Positions 35,899 through 45,689 of a stretch of 64,000 nucleotides of DNA are shown piece by piece. The notes beneath the pieces are model-generated. The model ran no database searches. It had not been told where the DNA came from and saw nothing but the letters and a program-made list of their open reading frames with translations. Positions within the stretch are counted from its first letter, which is position 1. The number at the start of each line of letters is the position of its first letter. The stretch covers positions 35,147,350-35,211,349 of the forward strand of contig JARWIR010000005.1 in NCBI GenBank assembly GCA_029959085.1, in the 5' to 3' direction. The stretch comes from Nemophila menziesii. Its lineage: Eukaryota > Streptophyta > Magnoliopsida > Boraginales > Hydrophyllaceae. A program made the position numbers and the translations under genes.

Positions 35899-37425
35899 TT
35901 ATATTAGAGTCAAATATGTCAATGAAAGCTGAATATGTAGATTCAAGAGTAGAGGAAGAACTTGAGACTTTGGATTCAAAAGGAAAGATTGACTCATTGA
36001 ATAAAACATGTCTAGAAAAACACAACCTTCTGACTTAGGAGAAAGTTTATGAGGGGCATAGGGCTTTAACCAAGGATAGCTAAGACATCCAAAGGTTTTG
36101 AGATGAGAGTAAGTAGGTGGAGTTTTGTATAAGACTTGATATGGTGAAGAATTGGCAAGGACAGGTGTAGGAAGAAAATTTATAAGATATACAGCTACTG
36201 ATAGAGCTTCAAGCCAAAATGTTGTGGGTAATGAGCTATGTGATAAAAGGGATAGGGTTGTTTCAATCAAATGTCTATGTTTTCTTTCAGAGACTCCATT
36301 TTGTTCTGGAGTATGTGGACAAGAAGTTTGGTGTATAATCCCTTTGTTATGCAAGAAAGTCTGAAAAATATTGCTCATATATTCCCCACCATTATCACTT
36401 CTGAAAGTTTTAATTGATATGTTGAACTGATTTAAAACAAGATTATAAAAGGTGCAAAAAACATTGTAAGCATCTGATTTAAGTTTGAGAGGGAAAACCC
36501 AAGTAAATCTGCTATAGTCATCAATGAATACTATATAATACTTGAATGAAGAGCAAGAATTTACAGGAGAAGGTCCCCAAATATCACTATGAACTAAAGA
36601 AAAAATATCAGATGACCTAGATGAAGACAAAGAGAAAGGCAGTTTATGAGCCTTAGATGTTGCACAAGCATTACAAAGAACTCCAAAATGATCTAATCTA
36701 GTTTGTAATGTAGTAGATAACAATGATGACACATGACTTGATGGATGACCTAAGCGCATATGCCACAAAGAAGCTGAAGATGTGATTGTTTTTGAAGATA
36801 GACACACAGGTGTTGATGAAGAAGATGAAGAGAGTTTTGAGTTTGAATTAAACACAAGAGGATACAATCCATCTCCACAAGGGCCCTGAAAGAGAAGATT
36901 ATTTGTAGAGGAGTCAAAAATTGACACAGAGGTGGAAGAAAACACAACAACACAGCTATTATCATGAGTAAATTTGGAAACTGAGAGCAAATTAGATGAT
37001 ATAGATGGAACATGTAGTATAGATTTTAAGTAAAAATTAGAAGATGAGTTAGAGAGTGTACTGTTCCCAATGTTGGCTATATCCAAAGCCTGACCATTAC
37101 CAACTGAAACTGAGTTAGAGCCTTGATAAGAAGCTGAGTTTTGAAGCAAGCTTAAGTCATTTGTGACATGACTATTTGCTCCAGAGTCTAAATACCACAT
37201 CTCAGGATCATAACAGTTTTGAGATGAAGTTTGAGTTGATGAAGGGACCTGAGAAGTGTGAGCTGCCATAGCAATTCTGGCATTAGCTTTAGGTGAAGGA
37301 AAATTCACATAATCAGTCCTTGACCAGCAGTCAATTGCTGAATGACCAAACTTAGTGCAAAATTGACAGGTTGGTGCAGAAGAATTAGACTGAACAGGTG
37401 GTGATCCCAAAATAGATGTGTTCAT
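35899..37425 (-). pseudogene. Copia-B zinc knuckle, protease and integrase
   Basis: One 508-residue open segment holds CCHC knuckle CQFCTKFGHSAIDC, intact protease motif WYLDSGANSHVTND, the HHCC region (LWHMRLGHPSSHVSSLL, LCNACATSKAHKLPF), and integrase core with HSDIWGPSP, IDDYSRFTWVFPL, FRSDNGGEYM and SCPHTPEQNGVSERKH. The catalytic Asp, Asp and Glu positions all look intact. Disrupted near 35990 before the RT frame. Confidence 0.92.
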
Positions 37426-37497
37426 AGGTGAACCTCTAGACCTTCCACGACCTCTTCCTCATGTAAAACCACCACGACCACGATTATAAACTGGTGC

Positions 37498-38208
37498 TCA
37501 AGTGTTTGTAAACAAAGCATTCTGAAATGACATGGAACTCTCACTTGAATCCGCCATTTTCATGTGTAATTCTTCAGAAATTAATAGGCTACCAAGAGAA
37601 TGAAAGGTTAAGGTAGAAGATTGCGCATTAGTGATGCGAATACTTGATTTGAATTGATTGTATTCTGAGGGAAGACCTTTAAGAGTATACATTATAACAT
37701 CTTCTAAAGGTAAAGACGCAGCTGCTGTATCTAATCCATCGCAAATGTCTTGAATCTCTGCAAGATATGCATTCATAGGTTTATCTCCTTTCTTTAAGTT
37801 GTAGAGCTTCATTTTGAGCTGATGAACATGAGTTCTACATTGCGAAATGAAGATTTCTTCAAGCTTATGCCACACCTCAGATGCATGGTGAATCTTAACC
37901 ACTTGAGAAAGTATAGATGGAATCATTGATGACAGTAATGAAACCTTTAGTTGTTGATCCTCTATAAGCCAAGTCGTGAAGGCCGGATCAGCAGCTGGTG
38001 GAGATGGAATACATCCAGTAACATGTTTGAGATAGCCATGAGCTTCGAGAACTGCTTCAAGTTGAGCTCGCCATAGGACGTAATTTGTTGAATCGAGCTT
38101 TATTTGAACAAGACTCGCCCAATTTTGGCGAAGAAGAAGAAGTCCAGCCGGAATTTCTGAGCTGGAGGAGATGTTCGGAGAAGGTGATGAAGACGATGAT
38201 GACGCCAT
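37498..38208 (-). CDS. Copia-B gag (UBN2)
   Basis: 236 residues starting at ATG 38208, ~155 bp after the primer-binding site. It holds a serine-rich N-terminus and gag motifs LDSTNYVLWRAQLEAVL, ASEVWHKLEEIF, MNAYLAEIQDICDGL and LKGLPSEYNQFKSSI. A TGA at 37498, and another about 40 bp later, separate it from the zinc knuckle. The first could be a recent mutation or a way to terminate gag before pol. Confidence 0.85.
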   Translation of the reverse strand: MASSSSSSPSPNISSSSEIPAGLLLLRQNWASLVQIKLDSTNYVLWRAQLEAVLEAHGYLKHVTGCIPSPPAADPAFTTWLIEDQQLKVSLLSSMIPSILSQVVKIHHASEVWHKLEEIFISQCRTHVHQLKMKLYNLKKGDKPMNAYLAEIQDICDGLDTAAASLPLEDVIMYTLKGLPSEYNQFKSSIRITNAQSSTLTFHSLGSLLISEELHMKMADSSESSMSFQNALFTNT

Positions 38209-38363
38209 AATGATGATGCGGAAGCAATATGCCTAAGGATCGAAGAAGCACGTGACAAGCTCAATGATTTTCAGAGGAAAACGAAGAAATAGAAGAAGAA
38301 GGAAGCCATTAATGGCGATTTTGAGCTTGACACTTGTTCTTTTAGGCTTTTAAACTGATACCA

Positions 38364-38573
38364 TGATAAACAAGAGAGAGAGAGAGAGAGAGTAAAGAAG
38401 AGTAGAGAGATGAGAGGAAAAGATAGATTTTATTAACTCAATCAATTGTATATATACATTACAGATCATTGTATATACTTACACTTTAGTGGATCTAACT
38501 ATTTGTAACTAACTTTGATTCTTCTAACTCCAATTCTGTTTTGCTAGCTGTCATATGGTTGTTATACTTATCA
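38364..38573 (-). repeat. Copia-B 5' LTR (210 bp)
   Basis: Pairs with 33945-34144; carries the longer (GA)n run. The primer site TGGTATCAG lies immediately inward (38363 downward). Confidence 0.96.
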
Positions 38574-39275
38574 CTAACCTCTACAAAAATCCCATTTTTA
38601 GCTGATCATGATCTTTCTGGAACAATGTTTGCCTATGATCCAATTTATTACTCTTTACCAAGAATCAATGAAGTAGATGGTTTCAGCTGCAATTTCTCAC
38701 CATCTCAAGAGGGTTCAAGCGTTTCGGAATCATCTTCTGTACTTGCTATAGAGGACAATTATACAACATGGTCTGCTAATGGAGGTCTTGAACATCATCC
38801 TCATCATCAACAGCTTGATGGAATTTCATTTGATATGATCAGCCATGGATATCCTTGTGAGTTTATGAGTGGTCCCTGGTCATCACAGCAAGCTGTAGTA
38901 GAAGCTCTTCCTAGTGCATTTTCTAGCTCATACTACGTTGACACTAAACCACAAGGGTTGTGCCCAGATATCCCTACTAATCTCTAACTTCAATGAGGAT
39001 TAGTCTCGTCTCTTTAAGAATCGAAAAGAAAAAGAAAAATTTAAAGTACAACTCTTTTGGTATATAGTACTCTATTTCGATTCATTAGTAGAGATTAGTG
39101 TTTGATTTAACTTATATCTAGACGCGTACTTTTAATTAGCATGTGTATATACTAGCTAGTATTTATAGTCAATTCATGTTTTGCAATTAAAATTTATCTG
39201 AATTAAAATTGACTAGTGTCCAATATAGTCAAATATCAAATGTTGCATGGTTAATGTAACAATACTACTATAGTA

Positions 39276-39604
39276 GAGTTTTTTTTGATTTTAGCTTTTT
39301 TTTTTTAAAAGTAATCAGCGTTTTATCACACCTGGGGAAAGTTTTACAAGTTTAGCACCGGGGCGGATTCCCGTTTCCCGCCCCTTTAATAGGGGCGTGA
39401 TCCAGGTTTCCGCTCCTAGTTAAAAATGTAATTAAAGATGGGGCGGTTAGGAGCATACCGCCCCTAGTTCAAAAAAAAAAGTAATTAAAGTGTTAATTTT
39501 CCGCCAGGAGGGCGGTAGGGAGCATCACGCCCCTAGGCTAAATTTTAAAAAAAATAGGGGCGGTCAACGGGAACCCGCCCCTTGTTGAATAAAGTTCTTC
39601 CCCA
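39276..39604 (+). repeat. MULE-1 left TIR (329 bp) built from GC-rich hairpins
   Basis: Matches the reverse complement of 43329-43619 with some indels. It contains about five short imperfect palindromes of type GGGGCGG...CCGCCCC (e.g. GGGGCGGTTAGGAGCA then TACCGCCCC), separated by AT-rich spacers such as TTAAAAATGTAATTAAAG. Confidence 0.95.
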
Positions 39605-39722
39605 AATTCTCTAACCCTAATCCGAAAATTATTCCCCCTCTCCCCATTTCTCTCTTCTACACCCAAATTCATCCTAAAATCTACAACTATTTCATCAAAT
39701 TATTGGATATCTTACCTTAAAG

Positions 39723-39943
39723 GTAATTACTCTATCCATTTTGTATTATATCATCTACATTTAAGTAAGAAAAGTATGGTTTTTTTGTTATAATAATAAT
39801 TGTAGGATTTTGTGGTTTAAATTTATTAGTTTAAACTAGGTTTTATATATTGTGTTTGATTTATAGGTGATTAGTTTAAAATAGGTTTTATTTATTGTGG
39901 TTTATTTAGTATTGATTTGGTTGTGTGTTTTATTGGGTTTTAG
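39723..39943 (+). other. 5'-UTR intron of MULE-1 transposase gene
   Basis: Good splice signals (CTTAAAG/GTAATT at the donor, TTGGGTTTTAG at the acceptor) lie just upstream of the ATG at 39950. Inferred from sequence only. Confidence 0.55.
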
Positions 39944-39949
39944 GAAAAA

Positions 39950-41788
39950 ATGAATGTTACGTGGTTATGTTTTTATCGGGGAGATATTGTTCAAAGCGGT
40001 AACGGTGTTGTTGAATATAACGGGGGAGATTGTAAAGCTTTTATGACCGGAGGAGATATTGGGGTACGTGGGTTAAAACAAGCCGTGTGTTCAAATTGCA
40101 AGTGGAACGAAAATGAAGTGATTTTCGATTTGAAATGGCGTTGTCCGGTTTCGGCAAACCCTCCACGGTATCATGCGATAGATGTTGGGGAGGAGACAAT
40201 CAATGCGATGATTGGTGGGGCGAGGAACGGACAATACCAAGCTATCGAGATTTATGTCGTGGTTAAAGAAATTCGGAAAACACAAGCGTCCAATTCGCGC
40301 GAGAAAGGGAAAAAAAATTACGAGCGTGGTATTACATACACACCTCTTGAGCCCATTCGCGAGACAATCCGTGATTTTGATAGTGAACATGGTAGTGAAA
40401 GTGAAACCGATTCGGAGGCATCCGATGAAGAGGGTTATCATGGATATAGTGATGAGGGTGAAGTTAGTGGTGAAGACGGCGATGACGATGATGATTGCTC
40501 TAATCCAACTAATTACAATTTTGGTCCTCTTGATATGAGTGAAGGAGTCGAGTGTCATGATTGGGAAAAGAGTCAACCATCTTCCATGGTGAAAGGAGTT
40601 AATCTCATGTTGGGTGAGCGGTACGCTTCTAGGCGTGCTTTTTTGTTGGATGTGAGTAGGTGGCACCTTAAAAACCACAAGGAATGTAAATCGGAAAGGA
40701 CAACAAATAAATATATTACACGCATTTGTGTACACGCTAAAGACGGGTGTCCATTTTATATTCGTGGTACTTTTAATAGTAGTAATAATGTGTGGCAAAT
40801 TACTAGGTTAGAAGGACATAAGTGTCATCACGGAATTCTAGTAAAAAATCACCGGCAATTGAGTTCGGATTTCGTAAGGGATGAAATATTCGCGATGGTG
40901 AGTACCGATATAGCTATGAAGATTGGATTGATTCAAACTCAAATACATAAGGACTATGGTCATTTCATTTCGTATGCTAAGGCATGGCGTGGTAAACAAA
41001 AAGTGCTCGAAAAATTATACGGTACGCATGAACGTGCCTTCACAGAGTTGCCTAAACTTTTGAACCCTTTGCGAATCACTAACCGAGGAATAATATACGA
41101 GTTTGAGTACAAACGTGTAATCGGTAACCGAGCTACATTTAATATGGTTTTTTGGGCATATGGACCGAATATTGAAGGTTTCAAGCATATGATGCCCGTG
41201 GTTAGCATTGATGCCACCCATTTATATGGAAAATATAACGGTAAACTACTTATTGCGGTTGGGTACGATGCAAACAATCAACTATTCCCGTTAGCTTATG
41301 CTTTAGCCGATGAAGAGACGACAGAATCGTGGACCTTTTTTTTGACGTGTTTAAAAAAATATCTTACAAAGGATCGAAAAATATGTTTATTGTCGGATCG
41401 ACACAAAGGTATATTGAGAAGCGTTCGCGATGTATTTCCGGAACCCGAAGGGGTTCACCGATATTGTGCGCGTCACGTAGCAAGCAATTTGAATAAACAC
41501 TTCAAAAACCGTGTGGCGAAAAAGGCTTTCATGGATCTTGCGTATATGTCGGATATTCATGAATTCGACAAGTATTACAAAGAATTTTGCGAGTTAAACG
41601 ACGGAAAATACAAGAGTTGGGTTGAAGATATCCCTAAAGAAAGATGGTCTCTTGCGCATGACGGGGGGTACCGTTATTGGAATATGACAACAAACTTATC
41701 AGAGATTTTTAACAATGTTTTGAAAGGAGTTAGGGGGTTGCCTTATAGAACAGGGTTCACTAAAACTCGGGGTCTAGTATGTAGATAA
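39950..41788 (+). CDS. MULE-1 transposase (MuDR/MULE family), C-terminally truncated
   Basis: One open frame of 612 residues. About 130-200 is an acidic D/E/S-rich segment. About 215-300 is the MuDR DNA-binding region (VNLMLGERYASRRAFLLDV ... CPFYIRGTF). The RNase H-like transposase core follows, with first Asp in VSIDATHLYGKY (~420), second in LLSDRHKGI (~483), the C-x2-H motif HRYCARHVASN (~505) and a candidate Glu in TTNLSEIFNNVLKG (~590). The SWIM zinc finger and C-terminal region usual for this family are missing: the frame ends 20 residues after this point, adjoining the convergent PMD gene. It would bind the TIRs and cut at the ends if complete. Start chosen at the ATG after the putative UTR intron. 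Confidence 0.9.
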   Translation: MNVTWLCFYRGDIVQSGNGVVEYNGGDCKAFMTGGDIGVRGLKQAVCSNCKWNENEVIFDLKWRCPVSANPPRYHAIDVGEETINAMIGGARNGQYQAIEIYVVVKEIRKTQASNSREKGKKNYERGITYTPLEPIRETIRDFDSEHGSESETDSEASDEEGYHGYSDEGEVSGEDGDDDDDCSNPTNYNFGPLDMSEGVECHDWEKSQPSSMVKGVNLMLGERYASRRAFLLDVSRWHLKNHKECKSERTTNKYITRICVHAKDGCPFYIRGTFNSSNNVWQITRLEGHKCHHGILVKNHRQLSSDFVRDEIFAMVSTDIAMKIGLIQTQIHKDYGHFISYAKAWRGKQKVLEKLYGTHERAFTELPKLLNPLRITNRGIIYEFEYKRVIGNRATFNMVFWAYGPNIEGFKHMMPVVSIDATHLYGKYNGKLLIAVGYDANNQLFPLAYALADEETTESWTFFLTCLKKYLTKDRKICLLSDRHKGILRSVRDVFPEPEGVHRYCARHVASNLNKHFKNRVAKKAFMDLAYMSDIHEFDKYYKEFCELNDGKYKSWVEDIPKERWSLAHDGGYRYWNMTTNLSEIFNNVLKGVRGLPYRTGFTKTRGLVCR

Positions 41789-41865
41789 TCCCAACACCAT
41801 AACTATTTAATGAAAAATCAATTAGTAGAATAAAACATTAGGGGAATAACAGTTTTGAAAAATAC

Positions 41866-42679
41866 CTGTAATAGTAGCCCACATCCTTTCAGGGTTGAAA
41901 TTTTTCCCTCACATACTTGACAAAGACCACTATATAAGTATGATAACGTGGCCGACCCCCAGCTATATCGACTAATACCCTTTATATTACGCAACAGTGG
42001 AAGATATATTGTAGGCACGGTGTTTTGTTTTCCACTTGGAAAAAGAAAAGTACCAATTACATACAAAATGTAGGCCGTTGCGAAGTGACGTAATTCTTCC
42101 GGCTCAGCTCCTTCTCGGGGTTTTGTAGTACCAAATGTGGTCTTTAGCCAGTTAACCAATATCACGTTACGCCCATTACTATCGGGTGCCGGAACCACAC
42201 CAAATAGATGATGACAAATTTCTTGAAAGTCAAAGTTAGCCCGCTCCGGATCGGTCACCACTTGTCCTCTAATAGGTAATCCCAGGATCATGGATACGTC
42301 TCGTAACGTGACGGTCATCTCACCAACGGGCATATGAAAGGTGTGAGTCTCCCGTCTCCACCTTTCGGCCATCGCGGATAGTAGAGCGTGATCAAATACT
42401 ATCCGCTCAATCTTCCGAATCTCGCCAAACCCGGCTTCTTCGACAAGCGGCACCACACGTGGGTCCAATTTCCACGGAGTTGTGGTTAATGGTTTTATCA
42501 AGGCACCGGCATCTCGTCCCTATAACCCAACAAAAAAGTAAGCGATAAAAAAACAAATAAATTAAATTAAATTATATAAATACACTAAAAAAACTTACGT
42601 TTCTCCAAACTCTTTCACTAAGGTGCTCGTGTTTGGTTTGTCTCCACAAAAGAGTGTTCGAATTGCTACTCGAAGCCAT
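41866..42679 (-). CDS. Plant mobile domain (PMD, MAIN-like) protein, 3'-truncated passenger
   Basis: Exon 1 is 42679-42599 (27 codons, MASSSNSNTLLWRQTK...) and exon 2 is 42519-41866, joined in phase 0 (donor AAC/GTAAGT, acceptor TTATAG/GGA). The protein matches the PMD N-terminal half: LDPRVVPLVEEAGFGEIRKI, ALLSAMAERWRRETHTFHM, GEMTVTLRDVSMILGLPIRG and, near the end, LYSGLCQVC...GCGLLLQ. A donor-like CAG/GTATTT follows LLLQ, where PMD genes continue with WAWER-type sequence, but no next exon is present before the transposase. The Arabidopsis relatives MAIN/MAIL1 are nuclear proteins affecting silencing and genome stability; whether this passenger acts likewise is unknown. Confidence 0.85.
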
Positions 42680-43328
42680 TATACCTATCAAGAAAAAGAA
42701 TAAAAATATTTTTATTCAATGTATGAGTTTAAATGAAATTGTATAAAACTTCAAGAACCAATTGTGCAATTACCTAAAAAGAACAACTAACACAAATTTC
42801 TATTTATATAAAATGTAGGGACTAACTTGCAAGTATATAAAACTAAAATGCCCAATTATGCAATTATTAAAATTAATAAGGACCATTTGTGCAATTAACT
42901 AAAAAATGTCAATTACATCAAAAATCTAGTTATAATCAATGTAGGGTTTAAATAGAATTACATAATATAACAAGGACTAAAAATGCAAATTTCAAATTTT
43001 CATGGATCAATTGTGCAATTACCTAAAAGTAACAATTAACTCAACTTTATTTTTACATCAAAATAAATTACAATCTAATATAACTTATACATGGATAAAT
43101 CAAACAAATTAATCGAAATTAAAAAAAAAAATTAAGAACCCTAACTTTTAATTTTATGGATTAAAAGTAGTAGAATAAAAAAGGAAGCACTTGGAAGCCA
43201 TACCTACCTTGTTCGGCGATGGTTTAATGGTCTCCTCGGCGGCGGCGGCGGTTCTGGAGCACTTCTCGGCGGCAGCGGTCAAATGGCCTCCAAAGCAAAA
43301 GGGTTTTTAATTTTTCTGCAGAAATGAA
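42680..43328 (-). other. MULE-1 upstream region of the PMD gene, likely 5'-UTR intron
   Basis: On the minus strand, GAACAAG/GTAGGTATG (~43210) and TTTCTTGATAG/GTATA (~42686) could bound a 5'-UTR intron of ~520 bp. Within it CAATT(A/G)TGCAATTA-type motifs recur near 42757, 42851, 42881 and 43004. A GCCGCCGCCGCC run lies near 43240. Confidence 0.45.
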
Positions 43329-43619
43329 TGGGGAAGAACTTTATTCAACAAGGGGCGGGTTCCCGTTGACCGCCCCTATTTTTTTTAAATTTAGCCTAGG
43401 GGCGTGATGCTCCCTACCGCCCTCCTGGAGGAAAATTAACACTTTTTTTTTTTAATTTTGAACTAGGGGCGGTATGCTCCTAACCGCCCCCCCTTTAATT
43501 ACATTTTTAACTAGGGGCGGGAAACGGGAATCCGCCTCGGTGCTAAACATGTAAAACTTTTCCCAGGTGTGATAAAACGCTGATTACTTTTTAAAAAAAG
43601 CTAAAATCAAAAAAAACTC
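43329..43619 (-). repeat. MULE-1 right TIR (291 bp)
   Basis: Reverse complement of the left TIR with small deletions; the same series of GGGGCGG/CCGCCCC palindromes. Confidence 0.95.
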
Positions 43620-43628
43620 ACTATAGTA

Positions 43629-43949
43629 GTGTAGCTAATTCAAAGCTGCATCTGTCTCTTGTGTCTCTCTTGTGTCTGTTTCTTTCTCTCTCATGGGAAT
43701 ATAGATTCTCTTTAATTTCTCTCTCTTACAGTTACAAAGAGACACAGAAGAGATGAAGTGAGATTCTTGAAAGTGAGTGCATTACTAAGTACAAGGGTGG
43801 GTGTTTTAAAGGAATTATATGAAAAGAGACATTGTAAATAAAAATATTATTTTCTGTAGTCAGTTTAGCTCTGCTGCATGGTGGTCACCAACATTTTAAT
43901 TTTATTTAGATACTCAAATTCCTACTTTATTATTTTTTAAGGCTTAGTT
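43629..43949. other. Flank between MULE-1 and family X
   Basis: CT-rich stretch followed by AT-rich sequence; no gene seen. Confidence 0.35.
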
Positions 43950-45600
43950 AAAATAACTTAGTAACTAAGGTCTAGTTTTTTTTTTAGTTATATTTTTTTT
44001 CAACTTTTCCTTTTTCATTTTTTTTATTCCAATTATTTATTTTTTATTCTTTTTGCTTCATTAAGCGGATGGATCCATACCCACAGATACAGACCTATGT
44101 TGTGTTTTACGTTTTTAAAGGTGGGTGAAATGATTTTTTTTTTTTAAATTGCATTTAGTGTCCATGTGATTTTTTCTATGTAATAGTACAAATACACTAG
44201 GGGCTGTACTCAAATTTCGTTTTTTGTATATGTCCATATCCAATGTATCTATTATGTCCAATGATGTACCCTAGAGGCTATACCCAAGCCCCGGTTTTGT
44301 CCAAGTGCATGTCAAATGAAGTTCGTATACCCTATAAGCTGTACCCAAGCTTGGGTTTTATCCATGTCATTTTTGTCCAATGTCAAACTTTCGAGAAATA
44401 AGTCATTCGGTACCCTATGGTCTGTACCCTAGAGTTTGTACCCTAGCACAATTACAAGCCTCACACGCATAGGAACTGAAAAAAAACACACGAACAAAAA
44501 AAGAAATTTACACTAAGGGCTTCACCCAAATGGTGAAGGGTTGGACCCAACTTTTTACCTGCAAATAAAAGAAATACTAACATCACAAGAAATGGGCTGG
44601 ACCCTAACAAAAAAAGAAAAGAAAGTCAGTTTTGAAAAACAATATTATGGGCTGCACCCAAACAGGTCTGTACCCACGTCGGTGAAAAAAAAACTCGCAG
44701 GATGGCTGAATAGATCTGAGATGGCTGGACCCACGTGGCTGAACTCCAAGGGCCTTACCTGTAAATAATCAACAAATCTATTAGTTCTCATCTCGCTGGA
44801 ATTTTTTTTTCAACAAATCAGATCTATACATCCACAAGAATAGGCGATGAATTGGAAGTGGAGGTGGGAAGGTGTCGAAGATAGATGCGGTTTTCTGGTG
44901 GGTGGACGAGCTGCGGCGGCACGTGGAAGGCCAGGTCTAAGGGTTTTCATGTGTAGCAGAGTACAAGCCAAAGGGGCTTCGGTTTTCTTGGGCGGCTAAT
45001 CATGGTGGATCCAAATCTGCAGGTTAGCGGCGAAAAAGGCGAAGCTTGCTGTTGAGTGGCGCCGAGGAGCGACAGATCTGGTGTGAAAAGGTGAGACCTG
45101 GTGTAGAGGAGCGACAGATCTGGGTGTGAGGAGGTCCAGATCTGGTGGCTCCGGTGCAGAGGAGCAACGGATCTGGTGGTTCACAAATGGAGGCGATGCT
45201 CTGGTTCACGAATGAAGGTGGAAGGTGGAGAAGGTGATGATGGTGAGAAGGTGGCTCGGTGATGATGTTGAGAAGGTGGCGAAGGTGGAAGGTGAGATCT
45301 GTGGGAGTGATGGTGGTGAGAACGTCGGATTTACAGAGAGAGGAGGAGAGATGGGCGGACCAATATAGAGAGAGAGGGGGGGTGTAGAGAGAATGAATTG
45401 TATTTTGGGTTCCCGTAAACCTTATATTGGAGTTTTGTTTAGCTTTTTTTTCACTGTAATAACAAAGGGGAACAATGGTATATTTAGATTTTTTCTTGTT
45501 TTTAGTTGGGGTTGAATGTGTTTTTTTGGTTGGGCTTTAGTTTGTTAAGTTGTATGTTGTGGGGCTGTTTATAATAATTCCCTTTATAGATAATACTTGA
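43950..45600 (-). mobile_element. 'Family X' element, copy 2
   Basis: Read on the minus strand it starts near AAACAGCCCCACAAC (45570) and ends near AACTAGACCTTAGTT (43975), matching copy 1 (31790-33370) at both ends and in the GGGTATGGAT region. Its plus-strand left half has many CTGTACCC/GGGCTGTACCC-type motifs (44080-44760). The GC-richer block (44800-45370) has GATCTGGTG repeats. No transposase and no convincing gene. Confidence 0.6.
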
Positions 45601-45689
45601 CAAATTTGTACAAGTAGCCTATTAACACACGCAATCCCCTCGAGGAAAATACTTTCTAAAGCCTACCTTTTGGCAACTTTATAAAGAAA

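Larger units (their letters stand above)
33945..38573 (-). mobile_element. Ty1/Copia element Copia-B, young, inside the MYB gene
   Basis: LTRs 33945-34144 (200 bp) and 38364-38573 (210 bp) are both TGATAA...TTATCA. They differ by about three substitutions and a 10-bp (GA)n length change, so insertion is recent. TSD CTAAC at 33940-33944 and 38574-38578. In the minus orientation, primer site TGGTATCAG follows the 38364 LTR and polypurine tract TTGAGGGGGGA precedes the 34144 LTR. The interior encodes gag-pol with only a few stops or frameshifts. Confidence 0.97.
33647..38987 (+). pseudogene. R2R3-MYB transcription factor gene, R3 lost and Copia-disrupted
   Basis: Exon 1 (33647-33782, 136 nt) encodes [18 protein letters not shown] followed by most of the R2 repeat through [11 protein letters not shown]. 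It ends in phase 1 at a GT, the standard first-exon boundary of plant R2R3-MYBs. The start resembles the RAX/MYB36-type subgroup. A C-terminal coding segment resumes just before the insertion (33935-33944) and continues at 38579-38987 in one frame to a stop, acidic/serine-rich with GFSCNFSPSQEGSSVSE. The rest of R2 and all of R3 (usual exon 2 and start of exon 3) are absent from the 33783-33934 gap. Copia-B splits the C-terminal coding part. The product could not form a normal two-repeat DNA-binding domain. Assigning the C-terminal part to the same gene rests on frame and position. Confidence 0.8.
39276..43619. mobile_element. Mutator-like element MULE-1 with long TIRs, 9-bp TSD, PMD passenger
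   Basis: TIRs at 39276-39604 and 43329-43619 start GAGTTTTTTTTGATTTTAGC. The 9-bp target duplication ACTATAGTA lies at 39267-39275 and 43620-43628. Inside are a plus-strand MuDR-type transposase and a convergent minus-strand plant mobile domain gene. Both genes end prematurely where they meet (~41790-41865), suggesting an internal deletion. Confidence 0.95.

Noticed and set aside
40091..40798. 235-codon minus-strand ORF
   Set aside because: Antisense shadow of the MULE-1 transposase frame.
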